DNA of 64,000 nucleotides from Eriocheir sinensis (taxonomy: Eukaryota; Arthropoda; Malacostraca; Decapoda; Varunidae). Made by a program: the position numbers and the translations under genes. How positions within the stretch are numbered: the first letter of the stretch is position 1; each line of letters starts with the position of its first letter. The stretch covers positions 16,156,829 to 16,220,828 of the forward strand of contig NC_066522.1 of the NCBI RefSeq assembly GCF_024679095.1. Direction: 5' to 3'. This document shows, piece by piece, positions 43,160 to 54,989 of this stretch. Below the pieces are notes generated by a model. The model worked only from the letters and a program-made list of their open reading frames with translations, was not told the DNA's origin and did no database searches.

Positions 43160-43197
<38 letters not shown>
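43160..43197. repeat. (CA)n microsatellite
   Basis: About 18 CA units. Confidence 0.97.
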
Positions 43198-43392
43198 TGC
43201 AAGCCGCTAAATAATTGTTGAGGCATTGTGGGGAACTCTGCCAATGCTAAATTCTTCCCTGCACTCATTCTTTCACGACACGACACAATTTCCATTCGAA
43301 TATACAGAACGTCATTATTTTAGCTTATTTTTTAATGCGTTCCGAACAACACATTTTAGCCATCTGTTTGTTATGTAGTGTTAGACCCCTTT

Positions 43393-43396
<4 letters not shown>

Positions 43397-43452
<56 letters not shown>

Positions 43453-43862
43453 GAAGAAGGGAAGGAGGAGAGATGTGAAGAAGGGAGATGAGGGACGAGC
43501 AGAAACGGCGGACGGCTACAAGAGAGAGCGGGAGGGAGGGAAGGAGAAGAGGGCGAACGGCGAGGAAAGAGGAGGGGAGAGAAAGGAGAGGGGAGAGAGA
43601 GAGAGAGGGACGGGAGGAGAGAGAGACAGAGGAATGAGAAGAGCATGAAAGAGCGATGGAGGAAAGAAAAGGCAGAGAGGGAAAGAGAAAGAGCAAAACG
43701 GACGAAGAAATGGAGAGAGAGAGAGGGAAGGGAAGGAGGAGGAGGAGGAGGAGGCAGCCGGAGAGACAGCAAGCGAGAAGGCGAACGGACGGGGACGGAT
43801 GGAGGGTGAGAGGGAGAGCGGGAGAGCGAGAAGGAGGAGGAGGCAGGCGTGGAGGGAGGGGA
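43397..43862. repeat. (GA)n array plus 400-bp polypurine tract
   Basis: (GA)n at 43397-43450, then almost pure purine DNA to 43862 with GGAGAGAGAGAGAGG, GGAGGAGGAGG and GGGAGGGAGG words. Frames on both strands are biased. Likely triplex-forming. Confidence 0.9.
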
Positions 43863-43869
43863 GGGAGGG

Positions 43870-43904
43870 CGTGTGTGTGTATGTGTGTGTGTGTGTGTGT
43901 GTGG
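43870..43904. repeat. (GT)n microsatellite
   Basis: About 16 GT units with one A interruption. Confidence 0.96.
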
Positions 43905-44420
43905 CAGGCGGTATGAGAGGAGAGCAGCGCGTGGCCTCCCTCCTTATGAGTCTCTGTTGCCGGGCGAGCTAGAGGCGCATTGGTGTACGCAGGTGAGAAC
44001 GCCGCGTCGCCTCACCACGCCGCCTCACCGCCCTCACCACCACAGCCGCCGCAGCCGTCACCTCCACCACGCCCGTCTCCTCTACCACCCCGCAGGCAAG
44101 CTTCACCATCTCCGTCACCTCCGGCTGCACAATCACCGCGCTAGCCGCAGTATTACCGCAGCTACAGCCATTCCAAACCACAGACACCAACTCTCTCTTG
44201 ATTCCTCCTGACGCGGCCGCTTGCTTATTCATCCGTTTAGTGGCGGCAGCACAGCACCGACCGCGCCCCCCTCCCCGTAACCCCTCTTCTCCTCGCCCCT
44301 CTCCACCCCCGACACCCGCACTTCGCCGCGTCTCTCCCCCTCCCTCCCTTCCCGACGGCGATAACCTCGGGAGCCTAATATTGACTGACAAGACAGCAAG
44401 TAGCGCGCGCCATTGTTGTC
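43905..44420. promoter_or_regulatory. CpG-rich patch with splice-donor word
   Basis: CpG-rich island-like sequence next to the polypurine tract. GTGTACGCAG|GTGAGAAC at 43990 is a good plus-strand donor, and CTACCACCCCGCAG at about 44095 a possible acceptor. Open on both strands (120 and 140 aa), with no domain. Confidence 0.3.
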
Positions 44421-44469
44421 AAGCACTCGGACATGATTACTCGCTTGCTTGGTATGAAAACGTATAATA

Positions 44470-44470
<1 letters not shown>

Positions 44471-44521
<51 letters not shown>
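44471..44521. repeat. (TG)n microsatellite
   Basis: About 25 TG units. Confidence 0.97.
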
Positions 44522-44524
<3 letters not shown>

Positions 44525-44683
44525 TATCTTTCTTTCCTTCCTTCCTTTATTTTTTCTTTGTTCTGCTTGCGTTGAAAAGAAATAAAACAATCTGTAATAA
44601 ATAAAAATACATAGCAATTAGTGAGGTATGATGATAAGAATGATAATAAGAGAAGTGACGAGGTACCTTTTTTTATTTACCTA

Positions 44684-44686
<3 letters not shown>

Positions 44687-44722
<36 letters not shown>
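44687..44722. repeat. (GT)n microsatellite
   Basis: About 17 GT units. Confidence 0.97.
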
Positions 44723-44723
<1 letters not shown>

Positions 44724-44757
44724 GTATACAGTGCCAGCAAGCCATTCTTCAGTCAGA

Positions 44758-44759
<2 letters not shown>

Positions 44760-44837
<78 letters not shown>
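44760..44837. repeat. (CT)n microsatellite
   Basis: About 39 CT units. A CCTCCCTCC stretch follows at 44895-44955. Confidence 0.97.
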
Positions 44838-44840
<3 letters not shown>

Positions 44841-45093
44841 CAATTCATCATCTCCCAGTTTCCTTCCTTCACCAATAGCCACAAACCTTCTACCTTCCCT
44901 CCTTCCCTCCCTCTCCCCCTCCCTCCCCTTGTCCTGCCTCCCTCCCTCCCTCGCTTGGCCTCTCGGGTGTCAAAATCCCCATAATGGCGGTTCGAAGTCT
45001 GGCACGTGGTCTGGGTTGCCAACTTCTCACACCTCACGAACCTTCTTCTAACACGACATTGCTGCGTTACGTAAGGAAGTGACGGCCAATACA

Positions 45094-45134
<41 letters not shown>
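45094..45134. repeat. (CT)n microsatellite
   Basis: About 20 CT units. 45140-45780 holds only G-run, CTC triplet and AT-rich sequence, no gene. Confidence 0.97.
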
Positions 45135-45135
<1 letters not shown>

Positions 45136-45780
45136 AGGTTGCATAATGGGTGTACAAGTTAAGATGATCCTTCTCTTGCGAATCGAATCCTATATACGAG
45201 ACAAAGGAGGTATACAGGCGGGTAAAGCTAATCCTATATCCTCACAAAACACTCGCGTCCTGAGAAAACTTAAACAATAACTCTATAGTCGATTTACTTA
45301 ACTATTCTTTATTTTTCTCCTTTAGGGTCTGCATGCGAATTAACAGCACAACGATTTAAGTAGTTTCTTTTCTTCTTATAGCTACGTGATGACATTTCGA
45401 ATAAGAACAAGTAGGTTTTTTTTAGGGGGGGGGGAGGACGAGGTTCATTGTTTAGAAGCTGATCAAATTACTGGTTACTCCTCCTCCTCCTCCTTCTCCT
45501 ATAGACACAAAATGGTTTTACTTTACTTTTAAACTTAGGAGGTATACGAATCAAAATGTTAAATTGTAGCAACTTGCCCCGGTCTCCCCTACAACTACTA
45601 ATGACGGGGTAAGAAGAACGATATGAACATGCAAAACTATATATATGATGCAGATGTTAAACAAATTATGTCATTATCACCACCATCTACTCCTCCTCCC
45701 CCTCCTCTTCCTTTATATACCGCTGCCGTTGCTTACACATCTATCCACTTTTGGGGAACCACTTTTTCATACTTAAAAGT

Positions 45781-46025
45781 ATAGGAAGAGGAGGAGGAAG
45801 GGGAAGGTATAGGGATAGGAGGAGGAGGAAGGGGAAGGTATAGGGATAGGAGGAGGAGGAAGGGGAAGGTATAGGGATAGGAGGAGGAGGAAGGGGAAGG
45901 TATAGGGATAGGAGGAGGAGGAAGGGGAAGGTATAGGGATAGGAGGAGGAGGAAGGGGAAGGTATAGGGATAGGAGGAGGAGGAAGAGGAAGGTATAGGG
46001 ATAGGAGGAGGAGGAAGGGGAAGGT
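45781..46025 (+). repeat. 31-bp purine-rich minisatellite, about 8 copies
   Basis: Unit TAGGGATAGGAGGAGGAGGA plus AGGGGAAGGTA at an exact 31-bp period (AGGTAT at 45805, 45836, and so on). Very homogeneous, so recently expanded. The Pro/Ser/Tyr minus frame is the repeat. Confidence 0.96.
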
Positions 46026-46029
46026 AAGG

Positions 46030-46970
46030 TTAAGGATGTGTGTTTATGTGGTCTATATATACTATCGCCTCCCTCCTCTTCCCCACACACAGTCTCTCTC
46101 CATTGTGTAATATGGCAAGACAAGATTTAAGGAATTATAAGTATACTGTTAAGAAGTTACAAGTGTCCCCCTCCAAAAAAAAATAAAGAATCCAAACAGT
46201 TTTATCCATTTACGATTCCCCTCACTATACCTTCCCCCCGCCCCCCTTCTGTCAGTCATCAGTCAGTCAGTCACCGCGAAGAGAACTGCAGCAGCTGACA
46301 GACGAGGCGCCGCGAAGCCAACAAGACCTGAAGTAAAGGTGCGGGTCACTGTCTTTAATTGGTGTGGTGGATACATGATTGCTTTTCCAACGGCGAAGAC
46401 AACTCAATTTGTTTATCTCGTTATCAGCCTTTGCACTCTCTGTTCTTGTTCTTCTAAATATCTGTTTGGTAATCGCTGTTTATTTATTTTATGTTTATCT
46501 ACTTATCTAATTATTTATACGATGCATTTCTGTCTTTCTTTCTTAACCTTCTATTTTCAGTTGTTCTTTCTTTCTCTTTTTTTTTCTAAGTGCTTTCTAT
46601 CTTTTCTTCGTTGCGTTCTCATTCTTCACTCAAGTCTTCACTAAATATATCCCCTCCTATCCGTGGAAACTTCTGTAAATGTATAAACCCTAAAATTGCT
46701 TCGAGTATCTCTCTGCCTCCTTCTCTCCATGGCTTAGACTGCATTGTTGTTTGTGCGACTCAAGCAAGTCAAGACAGTTATATCATCAAGTATACAAGAG
46801 CGAGCATCCAACTCCTCTCCCTCCCGGAAATCTCTCGCGGCCTAGCATGCACACTCACCCACACTCTCACCTTTCCTGCCCCCACTCTCATTACACGGAT
46901 GCGGTGAAGCAGGAGGGAGCTTGCCCTTTCTCATAGACTTAACGGTGGGGTGTGTTGGGGAGATTTTTCT
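46030..46970. other. mixed DNA, no supported gene
   Basis: Contains CATCAGTCAGTCAGTCACCG at about 46258, similar to the arthropod TCAGT initiator, followed by a short CpG-rich stretch and GAAGTAAAGG. The remainder is T-rich. Unrecognised 60-105-aa frames only. Confidence 0.25.
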
Positions 46971-46975
46971 TTCTT

Positions 46976-47076
<101 letters not shown>

Positions 47077-47255
47077 GTTCCTTGCTTGGTTGCTTTATTT
47101 CCGTCCTTCCTTTCTTCCTTTCTTGTTTGTTTCCTTCCTTATTTATTCCATCCTTTCCCCTCTTCCTCTTTCTCCTCCTCCTTTCCATCCTTCCTCCTTC
47201 CCTTTCTCTCTTTCCCCTTGCTTCCTTGCTTTCTTCTCCTTCAATCATTCATTTA

Positions 47256-47358
<103 letters not shown>

Positions 47359-48282
47359 TCCGTTTAGTCACACGTTGAGTCAAAGTGATTCATTCCACTC
47401 GCATGCAAGACAATGACGTTCTTTCACTCCATTTTCTCAATTTTCAGTCTGTCATCCATTTCACCGGTCATGTAATTTTTTTTTCCCCCACTTTCGACTA
47501 CTTAAACGCTTTCATGGACGACGCATTCATGGACGGCGTATCAAGACAGTTCTGGCCCTGGAGTTGTTGTTTTTTCGTAAGGGGGACATCACTGAGTTTT
47601 GTTTTGCTTTGGTTTTATATTGCCCTTGTTTTACCTCCTTCGACTATATCAAAACTAAAGCTAAGCGCACTTCTACTAACTTTTTTTCACATTTTCCTGC
47701 AGCGAAAACTATAACAATCTTCATATAGAAAGACAGCCGGACGTCCCTGCTATATATACTTGCCTGCGTCTGTCTGTCATTCGCCATGCAAGAGCGGTTA
47801 AAATTACGCGAGTCTTAATTGCGGCAACGGTAAGAAGAGTAGTGTGGACATTCTCTTGTGGCATACCCTGGCTATTTGCTTCACCCTGTTGTCGACACGG
47901 AAGAACACCCTATACACCGCCACTCCTTTGCTTGAGTCTTCCGCAGTCATGCTCGCGAGGCCAACAAGAAACCTTTGCAGAGCGCAGGACCTCCCACCCA
48001 CGCAGCGGGGCACAAACTCCACAGGTAACAATGCACGTGAAGGGGTGAAGCCTTCGAAGAGTATAATAGCATGATAAGGAAGACTAAAGGATTGAATATG
48101 CATGTTGAGAACTATTTTGTGACCCCTTTGAGCAGGCGCTAAAACGCAAAAAACAATAATGAAATGTTCTGACGTTACCTAAGGGGGAGGTCTTTTATAT
48201 TTCCCTTTCGAATTGTGCTTTTTAATCATCTTTATAAGTACACAAGAACATTTTCATAAGGCGTATGCAAAAGTAAAGTCGA

Positions 48283-49232
48283 TCTATCCAAGGTAGCTCC
48301 TGTGTATACTATATGCCACCACCTATCCTAACTATCCATGAAGCTATCTAATCTCTTCTTGAAGGTATTTATCGTATTGGCAATGTACGTGACTGCCAAG
48401 CCTCGTGCACTCCTTCACCAATCTGCTACATCAAACCAGTTCTTGTCAATTCCTTAATTAAATCTGAATGTGTCTCATTGTCTCCCATCATTGTGCGTCA
48501 TATACCGCCCTGTTACTAGTAGAGCCTTACTAACATCACTTATCAAAGGCCATCATCCGTTCAGTAGCTTCAGTCAAATCCCTTCACCTCCATTGCCTTT
48601 CTAGAGGTTCAACTAATGCAAAGTAAAGCTTGAGAATAACTAATGCACTTTTATTGGTGAGGTTTCTTGAAATTAAACCCAGTAACCTATTTGCGTGATT
48701 CTTAGGCTGAGTCCACTGGTTCCACTGACGGAGATCAGATCACTCTTAAGACGCCGAAACCTCCGAGAGGAATGTCAATCAAAGAGTAGCTAAGTAAGGT
48801 GATATTTCTTCCTGTATTTAGAATTCTACATTTCCTGATACTGAACTGTTTTTGTAACTTCCTCAACCATATATACTCTCATGTTTGTCCTGCAACACCA
48901 AAGTATATTAATCTGTTTTCAACTATCCTACAATCTTAGTGCCGCTCGGAAACTTGTGGACATCACTATTTATGTTCCCAAATTCAAATCATTAATATAA
49001 GCAATAAACAACGATGGACCCGGCACCGGGTCTGTGCAGTCCTATTCGTCACGCAGTCCTGGTTATTTTTTTCCGTCAATTTGATTTCCTTGTTTCCTAA
49101 AGCTAAGCAACGGCCTGATCCAGTCCCGTCCTTTCCCATTTTCCTGAGCCTTAACTTTTTTCGTCAGTCCCTGGTGAGATATACTTCATCGAATCCCCTA
49201 ACTAAGCCAAGGTATATTACGTCACAGTTATC
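48283..49232 (-). pseudogene. dead non-LTR retrotransposon (jockey/CR1-like reverse transcriptase, 3' part)
   Basis: Reading the minus strand across shifting frames gives, in family order: VIYLGLVRGFDE (start of the RT palm, 49221 down), LGNKEIKLTEK, SLFIAYINDLNLGT (near 49000), a KFPSGTKI stretch where active enzymes have the catalytic FADD box (about 48939-48957), ANRLLGLISRNL (about 48660-48700), a degenerate RRLRGDLIE-like part, and the C-terminal NTINTFKKRLDSFMD (about 48343-48385). Several stops and frameshifts. 5'-truncated (no endonuclease), as typical of non-LTR insertions. The 156-aa plus frame opposite it is a shadow. Confidence 0.85.
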
Positions 49233-49239
49233 TCATCGC

Positions 49240-49665
49240 TGTCTACCGCTCCTATTCCCCCCTCCCCATCCACACACACGGTGTGGTGTGATGTGGTGTG
49301 GTGAGGGGGCTGCAGCGCCCCTTCCCTCACTCAACCTGGACCATCAAGTCGTGTCCGGTCGGCCCAGCAATGCCTGGCCGCCTCGAGACTCAGCTCTCAT
49401 CGCCTCAGAAAACACGTTCCTCGGGCGCACACTCACAAACAAGCCAGGGAGAACCGCCGCTAAGATAGGACGCTGCTGTACCCAATCCTTGACTCATACA
49501 TATAGACGCCTAGTTTGGGTACAGTTTGGTTCGTTTCAGGTACCTATATGAGTCGTGGGTTCTAGTATTTGCTGGTTAGAATGTATAGCGACGTCGAAGT
49601 TACAGCCAAAGCCGAGAGTTGGGACGGCCGCCAGGTGTGGTGGTGGCCGCGCTCATCTGGGAGAG
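49240..49665. other. mixed DNA, no supported gene
   Basis: CCCTCCCC and GTGTGGTGTG words near 49255-49305, then unique-looking sequence. Confidence 0.35.
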
Positions 49666-49722
49666 CGGGAGGGAGAGGGAGAGAGAGGGAGAGGGAGAGG
49701 GAGAGAGACGGAGGAAAGGTGG
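49666..49722. repeat. (GGGAGA)n purine repeat
   Basis: GGGAGAGGGAGAGAGAGGGA-type sequence. Arg/Glu frames are artefacts. Confidence 0.9.
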
Positions 49723-49724
49723 TC

Positions 49725-50380
49725 CGGGAGTTGCCACCTCAAGTATTTCCCAACAATTAACCACAAGCTGCCTTTACATCATCTTAAGCCACTTTCCGAT
49801 CAAGACAACCCGGTTCGTGCACGGCCCTCCCTGCGTACATGTTTTACGGGCGCCGCAGGTGAAGGACAGGAACACAATTGACAACAAGGACCAGGAGGAA
49901 GACCGAGGTGCCGCGGCGCTGGCCAACGAGTCCGCTCCTGCTTGGCTATCTTTAAATTTTCAAGACATACCCCGGGCTGGTATGGGGTGCCCGGGGGAGG
50001 GTGACGCCCAAAGCACACCCTAACCAACCTGAAGGAGATGGGAGAGGGTGGGAGGGAGGTGATGAGGTGGTGGTGTGATGCATGGGAAGGGAAGGGCGGA
50101 GGGCGAGTGCGAGGGAAGGACGGACGAGGAGCCTAACAAAAACACGAGGCACGTAACGTCAGGGTCAGTAAACACGCACGTCAGGAATGCAGGAGTGAGC
50201 GTGGCGGCGGCGGCGGGCTGGCTGTGGCTGTGGAGGCGGCGGCGGTGGCGGTGAAGGTGGCGGTGGAGGTGGTGGAGGTTGGGTTGTGTTGGTGGCGGCA
50301 TGGGCGGCGGCAGAGGTGGCAGCAGGGCGCAAACATGTCTTGAGTTCCTTTCTTCCCAGGTGGCGGCAATGCATCACGTG
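49725..50380. other. GC-rich with (GGC/GGT)n triplets
   Basis: GGTGGAGGCGGCGGCGGTGG-type triplets at about 50198-50330. Several 60-130-aa frames, all biased. Confidence 0.5.
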
Positions 50381-50630
50381 ATCTGCAATGCTTTCTCTCT
50401 CGCCTTCTCTCGCTGCTCTTGTTCTTTGTCCTACCTTCATCGTCTTTTTGTTGTTGTTGTTGTTCTTTTACTTCTACTACTTAGTCTCCTTATTTTCCTT
50501 CCTCCTCTGTTCTCTCCATTTCCTCGCCTGCATCACACAAATTCTTGAGCTTCAAACTCACCCGCCGTACAAGCGAGCTTGGCAGATTTTCTCTTCTTTC
50601 ACCCTTATAGAATATTGAAGTTTTCCCTCT

Positions 50631-50843
50631 GTGAAGCTATATAAAGCAGTCTTAAGTGACGAGAGTTCCTTGAAAAACTGGGTGAATCTGCTGATAATAG
50701 ATGAGATGAGGAAGAGGAAATCAAAGAGTGAACCGAATGGAGATTACGGAAATATAAAGGAAAGCCTAAAAAAAGAATCATATGTATTTGTTGTGAATGA
50801 TCCAACATTGAACTCACTTTACTTCTGCCAGCAAAATATTTGA
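50631..50843 (+). other. AT-rich 70-codon open frame, unrecognised
   Basis: Reads with balanced charged composition (LKNWVNLLIIDEMRKRKSK...) and stops at 50841-50843. A CTATATAAAG word overlaps the start. No domain or splice support, and AT-rich DNA can give this by chance. 50380-50630 is T-rich with a (TTG)n run near 50446-50465. Confidence 0.15.
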
Positions 50844-50849
50844 AACTCG

Positions 50850-51335
50850 AGTGAAGAAAAAAATCATATATATAATCACAGATCTCGACAACCATCCAAC
50901 CAGCAAACCTTCGGCCCCGGGTACGGTTGACACGCTCGGCCTCAGGTGATCCAGGGAAGCTTACAAGGCCGCGGAGGTCACGAGCCGGGAACAAGATGGC
51001 CGGAGGGACGGAGGAGAGTCCTTACAAGCTCAGGACAACGTTTTACAATCCAATACGGCGTTTTTGTAAGCTCCCAAACAAGTTATCAAGGGCCACGAAA
51101 AAAAAAAAAATCTCGTAAGAGTTCGGTGTTCATCAAGAAACTAACAACCTTTGAAGAAGCAACACGGGAAATCTTTTATGTATCCGGTACTGGGTCATTT
51201 CGGATTCACCACATGCGAACTCCCCAATGCAGGCTTCTCTTCCTCTCCTTTTATTTCTGCCTTATGAAATTATATATATTCTTACGCACAAGGGAGAACC
51301 GAAGAGCCTGAACGTACCTTGAAAACATACTATAA
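50850..51335. other. no supported feature
   Basis: A short GC-rich part at about 50910-51010 with a CTCAGGTGATCC word, then AT-rich DNA. Confidence 0.35.
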
Positions 51336-51339
51336 CACA

Positions 51340-51340
51340 G

Positions 51341-51383
<43 letters not shown>
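51340..51383. repeat. (ATT)n microsatellite
   Basis: About 14 TAT/ATT triplets. Confidence 0.97.
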
Positions 51384-51744
51384 GTTTCTCTTCCTCCTTT
51401 ATCTTTTTATCCTTGAGATGAGGGAGAGCCCGAAGATCCTGTCACATGCAAACCTCCCAACGCAAGCAGTCCTCTCTTATTCTTTATCTCTGACTTGTGA
51501 TTTTAAACATTTTTTGCTCAACGAAAAGCCGAAGATCTAGTCTGGGCCTCACATGTCAGAGGGATGCGCGTGTGAATGCAGCAGACGAAGCAGTAGTTTG
51601 GTGGGGCTGAGGTTCGTGGGTGCAGTGGGTGTTGGACATGTTTGCCGTCAGTAGTATACGAATGCCATATATAAGACATTATTTGGATGTCATGTAGTGT
51701 CTGTCGGCTCTTAAGGAGTGATGTAGAAAGAGGCCTTAAAAATT

Positions 51745-52310
51745 TCTGTCCTTTTCTTCCATGGCTTCTCTTCCTCTTCTTTTTTTTTCTTTCTTTTTCA
51801 TTTAGTTTTTTTCTTTTCTTGTTACTCTTTTTTTTCCTTCCTTCTTGTTCTCCTCCTCCCCCCCTTCCTTCTCCTCCTCTAACTTTCTGGTCTTTTCTTC
51901 CATGGCTTCTCTTCCTCTTCTTTTTTTCTTTCTTTTTCATTTAGTTTTTTTCTTTTCTTGTTACTCTTTTTTTTCCTTCCTCCTTGTCCTCCTCCTTCAC
52001 CCCTCCTTCTCCTCCTCTAACTTTCTGGTCTTTTCTTCCATGGCTTCTCTTTCTCTTCTTTTTTTCTTTCTTTTTCATTTAGTTTTTTTTTTCTTTTCTT
52101 GTTACTCTCATTTTTCTTTTTTCCTTCCTCCTTGTCCTCCTCCTCCCCCCTCCTTCTCCTCCTCTAACTTTCTGGTCTTTTCTTCCATAGCTTCTCTTCC
52201 TCTTTCTTTTTTTTCTCTTTTTCATTTAGTTTTTTTTCTTTTCGTATTACTCTCATTTTTCTTTTTTCCTTCCTCCTTGTCCACCTCCTCTCCTTCCGTC
52301 TCCATGTACC
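51745..52310 (+). repeat. 138-147-bp pyrimidine minisatellite, 4 units
   Basis: TTTTCTTCCATGGCTTCTCT starts units at 51752, 51893, 52031 and 52178. Units also share TTTTTCATTTAGTTTTTTTC, TTGTTACTC and CTCCTCCTCTAACTTTCTGG. The 234-aa plus frame is the repeat in translation (Ser/Phe/Leu). Confidence 0.95.
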
Positions 52311-52319
52311 TCCTCCTCC

Positions 52320-53205
52320 TCTCCCCCCTTCTCTCAATACGGGAACAAAACATCATCACGCCCTCCTGCATCCCCCGCGTCCCCCGAGGTAGATTAACTC
52401 ACAAAAAGATAGCGGCATATTTTTTTCCATTAACACTCACACACCGCACATTTGTAGCACCCCACGCTAAGCCCATTCAAATCCTTATCCGCAACCCATT
52501 CTTCAGCATAGCCAAGACCTTCACTAAATACCTGATAATGCTGCGCTAATACACCCGAACCAAGAACATTTTATTTTTCGAACTTCTATTGAACATGATT
52601 ATACTTTGCTTTCCCCTCAACAACATTTCCAGTTCTCTTTATAAGGACATGCGTGTTTTTCTCGTTACATAGCTTCAGTTTCTACCATCACCTCTCGTCC
52701 CCACCCACACACCTACCTGCTAAGCCCTGAGGAATACGAGTTTCACCTTCATAAACAGCCGAGAACACATTAGTTTTCCCTCCAAACATACCTTCAGTTT
52801 CGCCATTGCTAGATACACACTTTCTCCCTTCCACAAAGTTAGATGCCCCACAGTATACGCGGAGGGGTTCCTTTAGCTTCATTCCCATTCCATTCTCTTG
52901 TACTACTTATCCATCTATATACTCCATTCCCCCTTACTATATCTTTTGATGAAAATTTGAAAGCCATGCACAGAGTTGACAGGCGCAGAGTGACGATGGT
53001 GATGGAGAAAGGGTGAAGGCATGGGAGAGAGAGTAAAGCATCATCTGGGCTGTATAATTCGATAGATGACGGTCGATAGAAATGAATGCGTAAAATAAAT
53101 ATTTGGACCTTGTTAGTCGCTTTCTCTTTCGTTGTTAGTCTTAGTGCCGCAAATGTGCATTCATACTTCAATAATGGTCTAACATGACATCGAGGGTGCA
53201 CGGGA
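52320..53205. other. no supported feature
   Basis: Mixed AT-rich DNA. The minus-strand frames of 66 and 120 aa are unrecognised. Confidence 0.4.
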
Positions 53206-53210
53206 TTTCG

Positions 53211-53604
53211 GTCCGTATTATCAAACCCTTCAAAGGCTTATAGTCCATCTACTTCAAAAGGCTCTTGCAGAAGTTATCGGGATTTCCATAGGTGGTTTCT
53301 TGAGCCCGGTGGTATAGTTTAGCAAGGCTTCCGCGCTGTGAACGGGGAAAACAATTATGATAACCCGACGTATAGCTGCTCTCTCCATGGCCTTGAAAAA
53401 CGTTCGTAACAAGATCCACAAACTCTTCAAAAGGCTCTTGCAGAAGTTATCGGGATTTCCATAGGTGGTTTCCTGAGCCCGGTGGTATTTTTGCAAGGCT
53501 TCCGCGCTGTGAACGGGAAACACACTAATGACAACCCGACGTAGCTGCTCTCTGGCCTTAAAAAACGTTCGTAACAAGATCCACAAACGTTTGATAATAC
53601 GAGT
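53211..53604 (-). mobile_element. Rpt-B copy with 173-bp internal duplication and clear terminal inverted repeat
   Basis: Ends CGTATTATCAAAC (53214-53226) and GTTTGATAATACG (53589-53601) are perfect 13-bp inverted repeats. The interior is duplicated: CTTCAAAAGGCTCTTGCAGA at 53252 and 53425. The duplicated blocks each carry ATCGGGATTTCCATAGGTGG, GAGCCCGGTGGTAT, TTCCGCGCTGTGAACGGG and AACGTTCGTAACAAGATCC. Confidence 0.85.
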
Positions 53605-53816
53605 GTTGCTTTCTAGGCTACGGGGATGAACGGCAACAGACACAAACGATTGAAGGGACGCAATGTAGCATGCGCATATAGCCTCTGGTGTATATAGCGC
53701 GTCAGGCTTTTCAGCGCATGCAGTGTCCTTCTCAGGCTTTTCTTAGCGTGACCTATACGCATCTTAAACCATTCCCTCATGACTGATTTTGAGGTCTCTT
53801 GAAAGCAGCACCTACA

Positions 53817-53870
53817 TAACGGGCTTTTTTTTTTTTTTTTTTTTTAAGCGGTCTCCTTTTCCGTAAACTA
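53817..53870 (+). mobile_element. Rpt-A fragment
   Basis: ACGGGC, T-run, then GCGGTCTCCTTTTCCGTAAA. It lies head-on to the minus-strand copy that follows, forming an inverted pair. Confidence 0.65.
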
Positions 53871-53885
53871 AACAAAACTAATCGC

Positions 53886-54082
53886 TTTATTTTTTTTCTT
53901 TACAGTGAGGGAGGCAGCTCAGGGCCACAAAACAAAAACAACAGCAAAAAGAGCCCGCTAGACGCCGCTCCGAAAAAAAAAAAAAAAAAAAAAAAACGAT
54001 TCGAAAAAAGAGAGAAAAAGAGAGAGGCCAGAAGAGAGGTCAATTTCGGGTGTATGCATGGAGAGGTGCCTTGATAGTCTCC
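53886..54082 (-). mobile_element. Rpt-A copy, minus strand, near full length
   Basis: TTTTCTTTACAGTGAGGGAG, CAGCTCAGGGCCACAAAA, GAGCCCGCTAGACGCCGCTC, a long internal A-run, AGAGAGGTCAATTTCGGG, GGAGAGGTGCCTTGATAG. 54085-54430 beyond it has no feature but a T-run. Confidence 0.85.
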
Positions 54083-54599
54083 CACCGTCTAGTGTTTATA
54101 TATTAACCTGCAGTTGAAGTGACGACCCGGAGTGAGTGTCTAGTCTATCGCGCGACCCGAAGTAACCTCAAACAACACTCCATGGTAAAATATCTGAGTG
54201 TATAAGTGTATAATGCCACGAGTAGATACAATGACGTGTCTAGATAACGAAGAGTGAAGGTCCTGAGAAAAGCATCAACACTTACACAATGTTAAGTCAA
54301 AACATACAGGCGATTTTTTTTTTTTTTTTTTGGGTGGGGGTTGAGTTTTGCACGCCGTGTGAAACTATGAAGGACAGTGGGACGATTGACTTAGCGGCTA
54401 CGTACAAACTGATGGTCACTGGTTAGATCACCACGGACAGGATAGAGATGAAGGGAAGGAGGAAGAGGAGGAGGAGGAGGAGGTGATATTGGGGAGAAAT
54501 AAGAAAACAGACAAGAATGGGCAAAAAAAAAAAGTTAGGACACCCACACAATATAATAAGTGGAAGCTGTGCTGACATATACAGAGGAGGGAGAGGAGA

Positions 54600-54912
54600 A
54601 GAGGAAGAGAAGCGTCACCCGCTTTCACACTGTGCATAGACAAGAGTTCGAAGTCCCGGGTTCGAGTCCTGCCGCAATTAGCTTGCAATTTTCAACCCTC
54701 ACAACGAGGCGGGGACCCACACGTTATTCAGCAGTCCACCAATCAACCCGAACTATAGCGACTTCGGTCAAGAGGAGCGCCGAGAAACAGCGCGGGCCAG
54801 GCAAGTCAATCACGGCAGCCACCGTGAAGAAAACACTCCAACGTCCCCAGCGGCCGAGGTGACGACTATAGCCTCTCAAGAAAGCCTGCCGACGCCACGG
54901 GTGACATATGGG

Positions 54913-54966
<54 letters not shown>
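54600..54966 (+). mobile_element. tRNA-derived SINE, second copy, (AT)n tail
   Basis: Intact B-box GGTTCGAGTCC at 54659-54669, with a degraded A-box upstream. The body aligns with the 27.7 kb copy: AATTTTCAACCC, GAGGCGGGGACCCACACG, CAACCCGAACTATAGCGACT, TCGGTCAAGAGGAGCGCCGA, GCGGGCCAGGCAAG, CTCAAGAAAGCCTGCCGACG. Instead of poly-A it ends in about 25 AT units (54916-54966). Shared body order rules out coincidence. Confidence 0.78.
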
Positions 54967-54975
<9 letters not shown>

Positions 54976-54989
54976 TAAGACAAAGCGCT

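Noticed and set aside
49081..49551. 156-aa plus-strand frame
   Set aside because: Antisense to the reverse-transcriptase relic and then C-rich DNA; no independent support.
51845..52549. 234-aa plus-strand frame
   Set aside because: Translation of the 138-147-bp pyrimidine minisatellite plus a short unique tail.
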